Below the pieces are notes generated by a model. That model saw only the letters and a list, made by a program, of their open reading frames with translations. It did not search any database and was not told where the DNA came from. A program made the translations under genes and the position numbers. A stretch of DNA of 64,000 nucleotides from Halobacterium sp. CBA1132 (lineage in GTDB: Archaea; Halobacteriota; Halobacteria; Halobacteriales; Halobacteriaceae): assembly GCF_001485535.1 (NCBI RefSeq), contig NZ_BCMZ01000001.1, forward strand, positions 620,001-684,000, in the 5' to 3' direction. Shown piece by piece: positions 17,169 to 25,467 of this stretch (positions are counted from its first letter, which is position 1; the number at the start of each line of letters is the position of its first letter).

Positions 17169-18275
17169 TCAGACCGTCACCCACTCGCGGCGGTCGTCAC
17201 TGCGTTCGACGGCGTCCAGCAGCCGCTGGACCGCCAGGCCGTCCGCGAAGTCCGGCGCGAACTCGCTGTCGCCGTCCGCGGCGGTGAGGAACTCGCTGTT
17301 CTCGTGGACGAACGTGTGCTCCCAGCCGAGGACGTGGCCGGCGGGCCACCAGCGGTCGCCGTACGGGTCGTCCTCGTCTGTGACGAGCACCGTCTCGAAG
17401 CCGCGGCCGTCCCCGCGCCGGACTTCCAGTTCGTTGAGGCGTTCCAGGTCGAACCGAACGGCGCCCTCGGAGCCGTCGATTTCGAACGTGTGGCCGTTCT
17501 TCCGGCCGGTCGCGTACCGGGTCGCCTCGAAGGTTCCCATCGCGCCGTTCTCGAACTCCGCGTGTGCCGCGAACGCGTCGTCGACGGTGACGGGCCGCGG
17601 GTCGCTCTCGCCGTCGGGAACGCGCTCGTCGACGAACGTCTCCCGGTGGCCGCTCACGGCGTCGATGTCCCCGACGAGGAAGCGCGCGAGGTCGAAACTG
17701 TGCGCGCCGAGGTCGCCGAGCGCGCCCGACCCGGCGGCGTCGGCGTCCATGCGCCACGTCCACGGCGCGTCCGCGTCCGCCAGCCAGTCTTGGAGGTAGC
17801 GGAAGCGCGCGTGCCGAATCTCGCCGAGCGCGCCGTCTTCGATGAGTCGCTTGGCGTACTGGACCGCGGGCACGAATCGGTAGTTGAAGCCGACGGCCGC
17901 CGTCGCGTCGCTGTCGGCGGCGGCGCGCGCCATCCGCTCGGCGTCCTCGACTGTCGGCGCCAGCGGTTTCTCGCAGAGCACGTGGACGCCCGCCTCCAGC
18001 GCGGCGATGGAGGGTCCGACGTGGACGTGGTTCGGGCCGAGGTTGTAGAAGACATCCACGTCGTCGAGCGCGTCCCGCCAGTCCGTCTCCACGCGCTCGA
18101 AGCCGAGACGGTCCGCGGCCTCGCCGGCGGCGGTCTCGTCGCGCCCGACGAGCACGTCCAGCGAAACCTCCGGGGCGTCCGGGAAGAACTGGGGGAGCGT
18201 GCGTAGCGCGTTCGCGTGCGCGTCGCCCATGAACCCGTAGCCGAGCATCCCCACGGAGAGCGGTTCGTCGGTCAC
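17169..18275 (-). CDS. Gfo/Idh/MocA-family NAD(P)-dependent dehydrogenase
   Basis: About 368 aa. The N-terminal Rossmann fold begins SVGMLGYGFMGDAHANAL. The family signature EKPLAPTVEDAERM lies near residue 100 with the catalytic Lys. The second domain contains GSGALGDLGAHSFDLARFLVG. Such enzymes oxidise sugars, inositols or related cyclic polyols; the substrate cannot be told. I use the GTG at 18275 because it is just before the Rossmann strand. An ATG at 18350 would add 25 Arg/Thr-rich residues and is less likely. Confidence 0.82.
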   Translation of the reverse strand: MTDEPLSVGMLGYGFMGDAHANALRTLPQFFPDAPEVSLDVLVGRDETAAGEAADRLGFERVETDWRDALDDVDVFYNLGPNHVHVGPSIAALEAGVHVLCEKPLAPTVEDAERMARAAADSDATAAVGFNYRFVPAVQYAKRLIEDGALGEIRHARFRYLQDWLADADAPWTWRMDADAAGSGALGDLGAHSFDLARFLVGDIDAVSGHRETFVDERVPDGESDPRPVTVDDAFAAHAEFENGAMGTFEATRYATGRKNGHTFEIDGSEGAVRFDLERLNELEVRRGDGRGFETVLVTDEDDPYGDRWWPAGHVLGWEHTFVHENSEFLTAADGDSEFAPDFADGLAVQRLLDAVERSDDRREWVTV

Positions 18276-18367
18276 TGTGCTGGCCTCCGTCGCGCGCGGT
18301 GTCCGGCGTCTGTGTCGCGTACTGTCACGTCCGGAGCGTTCACTCGACATCGGATAAACGTTGCCGG

Positions 18368-18859
18368 TCAGTACGTCTCGACGTCGAGTTCGACGGGGCG
18401 GCGCTCGCCTTCGAGGTCCGCAACGACGCGCTCGACGACGCGCTCGCCCTCCTCGACGACGAGTCCCACGACCTTCTCGACCACCCAGTCCAGAGATACG
18501 AGTCGCGGCAGGTCGAGCGCGCCGCGGGCGCTGTCCGTGTCGTACGTGACGACGAACGTCACCCGCGAGCCGTTCTCGGCTTCCGCGACCTCCCAGCGGC
18601 CGTGCGCGTCGATGCCGTCGACGAGTCGCCAGTCGATTTGCTCGGGTTCGTCCGTGTCCGTGACCCGCGACCGCACCGTGTGCGTGAGTTTCCACCACGC
18701 GAACGTCAGTTCGTATTCGGTTCCCGCGCCGCCGTTCCCGTGCTGAGTGACCGACTGCAGGTACTCCGAGTAGTCGGCGTACCGCGGGAAGTCGGCGACG
18801 AACGCGTACGCTTCCTCGACGGGGACGCGGACGTCCGTGCTCACTTCGACCGTGTTCAC
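18368..18859 (-). CDS. SRPBCC-family (START-like) protein
   Basis: A 163-aa protein with the polyketide cyclase/dehydrase fold. It starts VEVSTDVRVPVEEAYAFVADFPRYADYSEYL, the usual first strand and helix. It has a central strand RWEVAEAENGSRVTFVVTYDTD and the long C-terminal helix VVGLVVEEGERVVERVVADLEGE in outline. These proteins have a hydrophobic cavity for lipids or aromatic ligands. No specific ligand or partner is evident. It is head to head with the flavoprotein at 18946. Confidence 0.8.
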   Translation of the reverse strand: MNTVEVSTDVRVPVEEAYAFVADFPRYADYSEYLQSVTQHGNGGAGTEYELTFAWWKLTHTVRSRVTDTDEPEQIDWRLVDGIDAHGRWEVAEAENGSRVTFVVTYDTDSARGALDLPRLVSLDWVVEKVVGLVVEEGERVVERVVADLEGERRPVELDVETY

Positions 18860-18945
18860 ACGCGCCCTTCGTCGCGCTGTGACAAAGGTCTACTGTGGCT
18901 GCCCCCACCGCCGTGCTTGTATCCATCGAGCGCGAACCGGGAGGT

Positions 18946-19665
18946 ATGACAGAACACGTCGCCGTGGTCGGTGGCGGGCCCGCGGGCCTGACCGCCGCCA
19001 TCTACACCGCACGCGCCGGGCTCGATACAACCGTCTACGACGCCGGTGAGCCGATTCTAGCGCGCAACGCCCACCTCGAAAACGTCCCCGGGTTCCCCGC
19101 CGGCGTGAACGCGCGGACGTTCCTCGACGCCACCCGCCAGCAGGCCGCGGACGCGGGCGCCGAGTTCGTCGAGGCGCGCGTCGAGCACGTCACCGACTCC
19201 GGCGAGGCGTTCGCCGTCGAAACTGACGACGCCGGCACGGACGCCGCTGACTTCGTGGTCGCGGCGTCGTGGCCCGACAGCTCCTACCTCGACGGCTTCG
19301 AGCTGTCGCGCATCGACCGCGGATCGAAGACGATGCTGGACGTCGACGAGTTCGGCCGCACCGACGTCGACGGCGTCTACGCCGCCGGCCGGGTCGCGCG
19401 CCAGTACCACCAGACCGTCGTCGCGGCCGGCCACGGCGCCACTGTCGGCCTCACGGTCATCGACGATAGCGACGTCCCTCACTACCACGACTGGGTCGCC
19501 CCGGAGGGCTACTTCACGGGCCGCGACCGCGACGTGCCGCCGGGCTGCGAGGAAATCGACGAGGCCGAACGCCGCGAACGCGAACGCGGGAGCCTCGACG
19601 CGCTCGCCGCGCTCTCCACGGCGGACCCGCCGACGATGCACCCCAGCGTCGCGGACGACGACTGA
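18946..19665 (+). CDS. Reduced thioredoxin reductase-like FAD protein
   Basis: A 239-aa flavoprotein. The first half matches the FAD domain of thioredoxin reductases (VAVVGGGPAGLTAAIYTARAG; ENVPGFPAGVNARTFLDATRQQA). The second FAD motif GVYAAGRVARQYHQTVVAAGHGATVG is also there. The NADPH domain with its redox CxxC that normally lies between them is missing; only about 60 residues remain. A 60-residue hydrophilic tail follows. It cannot act as a classical thioredoxin reductase. It may use ferredoxin or another donor, or bind FAD for sensing. ATG 18946 starts directly at the Rossmann strand. Confidence 0.78.
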   Translation: MTEHVAVVGGGPAGLTAAIYTARAGLDTTVYDAGEPILARNAHLENVPGFPAGVNARTFLDATRQQAADAGAEFVEARVEHVTDSGEAFAVETDDAGTDAADFVVAASWPDSSYLDGFELSRIDRGSKTMLDVDEFGRTDVDGVYAAGRVARQYHQTVVAAGHGATVGLTVIDDSDVPHYHDWVAPEGYFTGRDRDVPPGCEEIDEAERRERERGSLDALAALSTADPPTMHPSVADDD

Positions 19666-19670
19666 CCAGC

Positions 19671-19680
19671 CTATTTATAG
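19671..19680 (+). promoter_or_regulatory. TATA element of coaBC
   Basis: CTATTTATAG lies about 28 nt before the ATG at 19704 and immediately after the preceding stop codon. This supports an independent leaderless transcript for coaBC. Confidence 0.55.
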
Positions 19681-19703
19681 CCGGGAGCGCGAACCTCCGG
19701 TGA

Positions 19704-20855
19704 ATGCTCTCCGGAGTGAACGTCGCCCTCGGGGTCACGGGCAGCATCGCGGCGGTGAAGGTCGTGGAACTCGCCCACGAACTCCGCCGCCGCGGCGCGA
19801 GCGTGCGCGCCGTGACCACCGGGAGCGCCCAACACATCATCGACCCGTGGGCCGTCGAGTTCGCGACGGACGAACCCGTCGTCACCGAGATTACGGGTAG
19901 CGTCGAGCACGTCGACCTCTGCGGGCGGGACGGCTGGGCGGACGTCTTCCTGATTGCGCCGGCGACCGCGAACACCGTCGGGAAGATTGCGGGTGCAATC
20001 GACGACACGCCCGTGACGACGTGCGCGACGACCGCACTCGGCGCCGACGTGCCGGTCGTCATCGCGCCCGCGATGCACGAACCGATGTACGACCACCCGG
20101 GCGTGCTCGACGCCATCGACCGCGTGGAGTCGTGGGGCGTCGACTTCGTCGACCCGCGCGTCGAGGAGGGGAAAGCCAAAATCGCCACCGAGGAAGCAAT
20201 CGCTGTCGAGACGGCGCGCGCCGCCACCGACGACCCGCTTTCGGGCGACCACGTCGTCGTCACGAGCGGCGCGACCAGCGAGCCAATCGACCCCGTGCGC
20301 GTACTCACGAACCGCTCGTCCGGGCGGACGGGTCGCGCGGTCGCCGCCGCCTGCTACGTCGCGGGCGCCGACGTCACGCTCGTCCACCAGGGCGAGGCCG
20401 TCCCCTACGCCGACACCGTGCGCGTCGAGACCGCTGCGGAGATGCTGGCTGCGACCCGGGAGGCGTGCGCGGACGCCGACGCACTCGTCTCGGCGGCCGC
20501 GGTCAGCGACTACACCGTCGACGCCAGCGACGAGAAGATTCGCTCCGGGCAGGACCTCACGCTGGACCTCGAACCGACGCCGAAACTCATCGACGAACTC
20601 CGCGAGACCTACCCCGGCCTCGCCATCGTCGGATTCAAAGCCGAGACGTCCGGCGACGACGACGCGATGGTTGCCGCCGCCCGGGAGACGCTCGAACGCG
20701 TCGACCTCTCCTTCGTCGTCGCCAACGACGCCAGCGTGATGGGCGAGGAAGACACCCGCGCGCTGTTCGTGACCCGCGAGGACGCCACCGAGTTCGTCGG
20801 CACCAAGACCGCTCTCGGGCGCCGCGTCGCCGACGAAATAGCCGGACTGGACTGA
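19704..20855 (+). CDS. coaBC: Bifunctional phosphopantothenoylcysteine decarboxylase / phosphopantothenate-cysteine ligase
   Basis: A 383-aa coenzyme A biosynthesis enzyme. The N-terminal CoaC flavodomain has VTGSIAAVKVVELAHEL, the FMN/substrate loop APATANTVGKIAGAIDD, and APAMHEPMYDHP, where most relatives have PAMN-x-x-M. The C-terminal CoaB domain starts near residue 185 with VVTSGATSEPIDPVRVLTNRSSG, and has VSAAAVSDYTV and the Lys of PTPKLIDEL. Both halves are complete. The gene is monocistronic, followed by about 140 bp before the antiporter operon. Confidence 0.93.
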   Translation: MLSGVNVALGVTGSIAAVKVVELAHELRRRGASVRAVTTGSAQHIIDPWAVEFATDEPVVTEITGSVEHVDLCGRDGWADVFLIAPATANTVGKIAGAIDDTPVTTCATTALGADVPVVIAPAMHEPMYDHPGVLDAIDRVESWGVDFVDPRVEEGKAKIATEEAIAVETARAATDDPLSGDHVVVTSGATSEPIDPVRVLTNRSSGRTGRAVAAACYVAGADVTLVHQGEAVPYADTVRVETAAEMLAATREACADADALVSAAAVSDYTVDASDEKIRSGQDLTLDLEPTPKLIDELRETYPGLAIVGFKAETSGDDDAMVAAARETLERVDLSFVVANDASVMGEEDTRALFVTREDATEFVGTKTALGRRVADEIAGLD

Positions 20856-20939
20856 CCCACCGTCTCGAAGTATTCCGGCGCACAGCGTGGGAAACCGAAG
20901 GTATCATCATACGGCGCAACCACTCGCCGAACACGACAA

Positions 20940-20999
20940 ATGACGCTAGCTACGCGGCCGCAGTCGTCGCTGCGGCCCGAACCACGGGGGGTGACCTGA
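20940..20999 (+). other. 19-codon upstream ORF overlapping the mrpE start
   Basis: The frame ATG at 20940 to TGA at 20997-20999 encodes a 19-aa basic peptide (MTLATRPQSSLRPEPRGVT). Its stop overlaps the ATG of the antiporter gene as TGATG. An AT-rich, TATA-like stretch (GTATCATCATA, 20901-20911) lies about 30 nt before this ATG. A leaderless transcript could therefore start at the small ORF. It could be a translated leader or a chance frame. Confidence 0.35.
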
Positions 21000-22045
21000 T
21001 GGCTGGCGACGACCTGATCGTCCCGGTCGACGACTCGGTGACACTCCGGAAGACGGTGGCGTACGTCGCCGAACGTGCCGCCGACGCCGACGGCCGGCCG
21101 ACCCTCCACTTCGTCTACCCAGTGTCGGAACGCATCGACACCAGCGAGGAGGGCGCGGAAGCGACCGCCGCCGTGGAACTCCTCGACCGCATCGAAGTGT
21201 GGGTCGAAGAGGACCTCGGCGAGGAAGTCGATTCGGTGGCAATCGAGACGGCCGTCGTCGGGCAGACGGAGTACCTCTTCAACCCCGGCGACTACGCCGA
21301 CGTGCTCGTCGACTACGCCAACCGCCACGGCGTCGAGACGGTCGTCCTCGACCCCGAGTACAACCCCCTCGGGATGGCGCCGCTGCTCCCGCCGCTGGAG
21401 GGCGAACTCGAAGCCGCCGGCCTGACCGTCGAACTCGCGCCCGTCGAGCGGCCGACCCGTCGCGGCCCGCTCACGCGGACCGCCGGCCTCGGCCAGTTCG
21501 TCGTGTTGTTCTGCTCGACGTACGCGTTCTACTTGCTCGTCTCGGGCACGCTGTCGACGTTCAACATCGCGACCGGCGCCGTCGCCGCGGGCGTCGTCTC
21601 CGCGATACTGTGGCGCATTACGACTCGCGGCGAAGTCGAACTGCGGAAGCTCGGCGGCCGCCTCGCGCGGCTCGCGCTGTTCGTCCCCTTCCTCGCGTGG
21701 GAGATTGTGAAGGCGAACTTCGACATCGCGTACGTCGTCCTCCACCCCAAACTCCCCATCGACCCGAAGGTGGTGGAGTTCGACGCCGCGGTGTGGTCGG
21801 AGCTTCCGGCGACCACGCTCGCGAACAGCATCACGCTCACTCCCGGGACGCTCACCGTGGACGTGACCCAGCGACACTTCACCATCCACAGTCTCACGCC
21901 GGGCGCCCGCGAGGACTTACTGGACGGCGCGCTCGAACGCGCGGTCCGGTTCGTGTTCTACGGCCGGCCCGCGGCCCGCATCGCCAGCCCCGCCGAACGC
22001 GGCGCGCGCACCGACGACGAGGAAACGGAGGGTGACGACGAATGA
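20999..22045 (+). CDS. mrpE: Mrp antiporter subunit E fused to an N-terminal UspA-like domain
   Basis: A 348-aa protein. Residues about 1-145 resemble a universal stress protein domain (DDLIVPVDDSVTLRKTVAYVAERAAD; ADVLVDYANRHGVETVVLDPEYNPLGM). From about residue 158 come two membrane helices and the MrpE body, with FLAWEIVKANFDIAYVVLHPK and TPGTLTVDVT typical of subunit E. It opens the nine-gene antiporter operon and overlaps the next gene by 4 bp (ATGA). The UspA part may bind a nucleotide and regulate the antiporter; this is inference. Confidence 0.85.
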   Translation: MAGDDLIVPVDDSVTLRKTVAYVAERAADADGRPTLHFVYPVSERIDTSEEGAEATAAVELLDRIEVWVEEDLGEEVDSVAIETAVVGQTEYLFNPGDYADVLVDYANRHGVETVVLDPEYNPLGMAPLLPPLEGELEAAGLTVELAPVERPTRRGPLTRTAGLGQFVVLFCSTYAFYLLVSGTLSTFNIATGAVAAGVVSAILWRITTRGEVELRKLGGRLARLALFVPFLAWEIVKANFDIAYVVLHPKLPIDPKVVEFDAAVWSELPATTLANSITLTPGTLTVDVTQRHFTIHSLTPGAREDLLDGALERAVRFVFYGRPAARIASPAERGARTDDEETEGDDE

Positions 22046-22317
22046 CGTTCATCTCCGACGTGCTGCTCGGCGGCGCGGCGGCGTTCATCGTCGTCTCCCT
22101 GTCCATCCTCTACCGGGTCGTCCGCGGCCCGACGATGCAGGACCGCGTCATCGCGGTCAACGCCATCGGGACGAACATCGTCGTCGTCATCGCGCTCGTC
22201 GCGGCGGCCACTGGCAACTCCTCGGCGCTGGACATCGCCATCGTGTACGCGCTGCTGAACTTCCTGATGAGCATCGCCATCTCGAAGTTCACCGTCGAAC
22301 GGGGTGGTGTGCTGTGA
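22042..22317 (+). CDS. mrpF: Mrp antiporter subunit F
   Basis: A 91-aa protein with three membrane helices and the subunit F signature YRVVRGPTMQDRVIAVNAIGTN near residue 25. It overlaps both neighbours by 4 bp. It is a small structural subunit of the cation/proton antiporter. Confidence 0.9.
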   Translation: MTFISDVLLGGAAAFIVVSLSILYRVVRGPTMQDRVIAVNAIGTNIVVVIALVAAATGNSSALDIAIVYALLNFLMSIAISKFTVERGGVL

Positions 22318-22631
22318 CGCCCCGCGAACTCGCCGTGCTCGTGCTCGTCGCCGGCGGCGCGTTCTTCGCGTTCGTCGCCGCGGTCGGACTGCTCCGACTG
22401 CCCGATATCTACACGCGCACCCACGGCGCCTCGAAGAGCGACACGCTCGGCGCCGGCCTCGCGCTCGCGGCGGTCGCGGTCACGTTCGGCTTCGACCTCT
22501 CCACCGCGAAGGCCGCGCTACTCGTCCTGTTCATGTTCATCACGAATCCGACCGCGGCCCACGCCATCGCGCGCGCCGCCGCCGACCAAGGCATCGAACC
22601 GTGGACGACCGACGAGGGTGATAGCGAATGA
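22314..22631 (+). CDS. mrpG: Mrp antiporter subunit G
   Basis: A 105-aa protein with three helices and the MrpG motif VGLLRLPDIYTRTHGASKSDTLG in outline near residue 25. It also has LFMFITNPTAAHAIARAA. The GTG start at 22314 overlaps the mrpF stop (GTGA), and its stop overlaps the next ATG. It is part of the same complex. Confidence 0.9.
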   Translation: MTPRELAVLVLVAGGAFFAFVAAVGLLRLPDIYTRTHGASKSDTLGAGLALAAVAVTFGFDLSTAKAALLVLFMFITNPTAAHAIARAAADQGIEPWTTDEGDSE

Positions 22632-23158
22632 ACTTCGAACTCCCGCTGTTGGTGTTCGTGCTCGCCACCGCGCTGGCGACCGCCGTCCTCCGGGACGTGC
22701 TCGCGGCCATCATCGCGTTCGCGACGTACAGCCTCGGCATCGCGGTCGTCTGGGTGGTGCTGCAGGCGCCCGACGTCGGCCTGACGGAGGCCGCGGTCGG
22801 CGCCGGCGTCACGACCGTCCTGTTCCTGTTGACCATCGCGAAGACGGTGCGACCGTCGGGCGACCGCCTGCTCGAACGCCTCGACGTACCAGCGCTCGGC
22901 GTCGCCGTGCTGTTCGTCGCGGTGCTGGCGGCGACGCTCGGTTCGCTCCCCGAAATCGGCGCGGCGGACACGACCGTCATCACCTCGGAGGTCACGCAGT
23001 ACTACCTCGAAAACGCCTACCACGAGACCGGCGTGAAGAACGTCGTCACCGCCGTGCTCGCCGCCTACCGCGGGTTCGACACGCTCGGCGAAGCAGTCGT
23101 CGTCTACTCGGCGGGCGTCGGGCTGCTCGTCGTGCTCGGCAAGGAGGTGTTCGCGTGA
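22628..23158 (+). CDS. DUF4040 antiporter subunit (MrpA C-terminal / MbhDE-like)
   Basis: A 176-aa protein with about five helices. The first half matches DUF4040 (DVLAAIIAFATYSLGIAVVWVVLQAPDVGLTEAAVGAGVT in outline). The second half, ending TGVKNVVTAVLAAYRGFDTLGEAVVVYSAGVG, corresponds to the extreme C-terminus of MrpA, or MbhE of membrane-bound hydrogenase. So MbhD- and MbhE-like parts are one protein here. It overlaps neighbours by 4 bp on each side. Confidence 0.85.
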   Translation: MNFELPLLVFVLATALATAVLRDVLAAIIAFATYSLGIAVVWVVLQAPDVGLTEAAVGAGVTTVLFLLTIAKTVRPSGDRLLERLDVPALGVAVLFVAVLAATLGSLPEIGAADTTVITSEVTQYYLENAYHETGVKNVVTAVLAAYRGFDTLGEAVVVYSAGVGLLVVLGKEVFA

Positions 23159-23631
23159 GCGAGTCCAATCCGGAGGCCGCCGACACGGCCGACGACCTGC
23201 GCTCGTACGTCGAGAGCCCCATCATCATGGCGACGGTGCGCGTCGTCTCGCCGTTCGTGTTCACGTACGGCCTCTACCTGATGTTCCACGGCGCGAACTC
23301 CTCGGGCGGCGGCTTCCAGGGCGGCGTCGTCGTCGCTACCGTGATGTTGATGCTGGGCATCGCGTTCGGCATCGACCCGCTGCGCGAGTGGGTCGGCGAG
23401 GCCACACTCGTGCTCGTCGTCGCCGGCGGCGTCGCGGCGTTCGTCGCTATCGGCGTCGGCACAGTCGTCGCCGGCGGCGGCTTCCTCGACTACTCGGCGT
23501 ACGGCATCCACCACGCCAGCAAGTACGGCATCGAAGTGGTGGAACTGTTCATCGGCGTCATCGTCGCGAGCACCATCACTGGCCTGTTCTTCGCCATCGA
23601 CGCCGGGAAGGACGGAGGTGACAACGAATGA
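23155..23631 (+). CDS. mrpB: Mrp antiporter subunit B
   Basis: A 158-aa protein with a GTG start that overlaps the previous stop (GTGA). After a hydrophilic 20-residue lead come four helices with the MnhB signature FTYGLYLMFHGANSSGGGFQGG. A last helix follows KYGIEVVELFIGVIVASTI. It belongs to the integral membrane core of the antiporter. Confidence 0.9.
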   Translation: MSESNPEAADTADDLRSYVESPIIMATVRVVSPFVFTYGLYLMFHGANSSGGGFQGGVVVATVMLMLGIAFGIDPLREWVGEATLVLVVAGGVAAFVAIGVGTVVAGGGFLDYSAYGIHHASKYGIEVVELFIGVIVASTITGLFFAIDAGKDGGDNE

Positions 23632-23984
23632 TAGACTTACTCGTTACACGAGACTACTACGTCGCGGCGTTCCTGCTGTTGGGCATCGGGACGTACGTGA
23701 TGATAGCCGCCGGGAACTTCGTGAAGAAGGTCATCGGCATGAACATCTTCCAGACCGGCATCTTCCTGTTCTTCATCGCGTCCGCCTACCTGAACGGCGG
23801 GACGGCGCCGGTGCTGTCCGACAGCGGACCGTACGTCAGTCCGCTGCCGCACGTGCTCATCCTCACCGCTATCGTCGTCGGCGTCGCGCTGACGGCGGTC
23901 GCGCTCGGGATGATTGTCCGCATCTACGCGGAGTACGGCACGCTCACCGAGGACACCCTCAAGGAGGTGCGTGAGGGTGAGTGA
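23628..23984 (+). CDS. mrpC: Mrp antiporter subunit C (NuoK-like)
   Basis: A 118-aa protein with three helices, homologous in outline to NuoK/MnhC (GIGTYVMIAAGNFVKKVIGMNIFQTGIFLFF; LPHVLILTAIVVGVALTAVALG). The next gene's GTG lies 8 bp inside its end. Confidence 0.9.
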   Translation: MIDLLVTRDYYVAAFLLLGIGTYVMIAAGNFVKKVIGMNIFQTGIFLFFIASAYLNGGTAPVLSDSGPYVSPLPHVLILTAIVVGVALTAVALGMIVRIYAEYGTLTEDTLKEVREGE

Positions 23985-25467
23985 CCTCGTCGCGCTCGCG
24001 GTCGCCGTCCCCATCGTCGGGTCGCTCGCGGCGCTGGTCGCGGGCGTCGCTCGCTCCGAGAGCGGGTGGCCGGTCGCGGTCGTCGCGTGCGCCGTCCAAC
24101 TCGCGGTCGCAGCGCAGTTGGCGGTGACGGCGTTCACCGACGGCTCCATCAGGTACGTCGTCGGCGGATTCGAAGCGCCGTACGGCATCGAACTCCTCGT
24201 CGACGGGCTCTCCGCGACGATGATAGTCCTCATCGCCGTGGTGTCGCTGGGCGTGCTCGCGTACTCCCGGCGCGCCGGCCCGCGCTCGAACCCGTTCTAC
24301 GCGGTGTACATGCTGCTGGTCACCGGCCTCACCGGGATGAGCGTCACGGCGGACCTGTTCAACATGTACGTCTTCCTCGAAATCACGGGGCTGGCGGCGT
24401 ACGCGCTCGTCGCCAGCGGCGAGCGCGGACGGTCGGCGGTCGCGGCGCTGAAGTACCTGCTCGTCGGCACCGTCGGCGCCTCGCTGTTCCTGCTCGGCAT
24501 CGGGTACGCGTACATCGACACCGGGACGCTGAACATGGCCGACCTCGGCGACAAACTGGCCGGCGCGGACCCGACGCTCGTCCACGCCGCGTTCGCGTTC
24601 ATCGTCGTCGGTCTGTTCATCAAGGTCGCGGTGTTCCCGCTGCACACGTGGCAGCCAGACGCGTACGCGGGCGCTCCCGACAGCGTCAGCGCGTACATCT
24701 CCGCGCTCGTCTCCACGGTCGCGGCGTACGCACTGTTGCGCGTCGTCTACACGGTGTTCGGCGCCGCGTTCCTCGCCAACAACGAGCTGGCGAACGCAAT
24801 CCTCGTCGGCGGCGCCACCGTCAGCATCGTCGTCGGCAGCCTCCTCGCAATCTCGCAGGCGGAGGTCAAGCGCATGCTGGCGTACTCGTCGGTCTCGCAG
24901 TTCGGGCTCGTCGTCGCCGCCATCTCCATCGGGAACGTGACCGCGCTCATGGGCGCAGCGATTCACCTCGTCGGCCACGCCATCATGAAGGGCGGCCTCT
25001 TCCTCACTGCGGGGCTGGTCGCCACGGAGACCGGCGCGCGCAACGTCGAGGAGTTCGACGGCCTCGTCCAGCGCTCGCCGCTGGGTGCGGGCGCGTTCGC
25101 CGCGCTCGCAATCGCGATGGTCGGCATCCCGCCGACCGTCGGCTTCGCCGGCAAGTGGTACATCGCCATTGGCGCCGCCGAATCCGGCTCGTGGGCGCTG
25201 CTCGCGGTCATCGTCGGGAGCACGCTGCTCACGCTGGCGTACTTCGCGCGCCTCGTCGAACGCATGTTCTTCCGGGAACCGAGCGTCGACCTCGAACCCG
25301 CTATCGAGCGCGTCGACGCGCGCACCGACGGCGGCGAACCCGTCGGCGCGTCCTTCGGGATGCGGGCGACGGTGGTCGCTGCTGTCGTCGCGGCCGTCGT
25401 GCTCGGGTTCGCGGTGTTCGGTTACGCTGATCAGCTCCGACCAACCATCGAGGTGCTCCTCTCATGA
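23977..25467 (+). CDS. mrpD: Mrp antiporter subunit D (proton-translocating, NuoL/M/N family)
   Basis: A 496-aa membrane protein with about 14 helices. The TM5 glutamate lies in NMYVFLEITGLAAYALV. The TM7 lysine with the following His is in LFIKVAVFPLHTWQPDAYAGAPDSVSAYISALV. A second Lys (AEVKRMLAYSSVSQFG) is in the broken-helix region. All key charges for proton transfer are present. The GTG at 23977 is used because it follows the last residues of mrpC and opens with SDLVALAVAVPIVG. An in-frame GTG two codons upstream is possible. Confidence 0.9.
   Translation: MSDLVALAVAVPIVGSLAALVAGVARSESGWPVAVVACAVQLAVAAQLAVTAFTDGSIRYVVGGFEAPYGIELLVDGLSATMIVLIAVVSLGVLAYSRRAGPRSNPFYAVYMLLVTGLTGMSVTADLFNMYVFLEITGLAAYALVASGERGRSAVAALKYLLVGTVGASLFLLGIGYAYIDTGTLNMADLGDKLAGADPTLVHAAFAFIVVGLFIKVAVFPLHTWQPDAYAGAPDSVSAYISALVSTVAAYALLRVVYTVFGAAFLANNELANAILVGGATVSIVVGSLLAISQAEVKRMLAYSSVSQFGLVVAAISIGNVTALMGAAIHLVGHAIMKGGLFLTAGLVATETGARNVEEFDGLVQRSPLGAGAFAALAIAMVGIPPTVGFAGKWYIAIGAAESGSWALLAVIVGSTLLTLAYFARLVERMFFREPSVDLEPAIERVDARTDGGEPVGASFGMRATVVAAVVAAVVLGFAVFGYADQLRPTIEVLLS

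Noticed and set aside
24066-25430. Large overlapping frame inside mrpD
   Set aside because: Arg/His-rich composition typical of a wrong-frame translation of GC-rich haloarchaeal DNA. The mrpD frame is clearly real.
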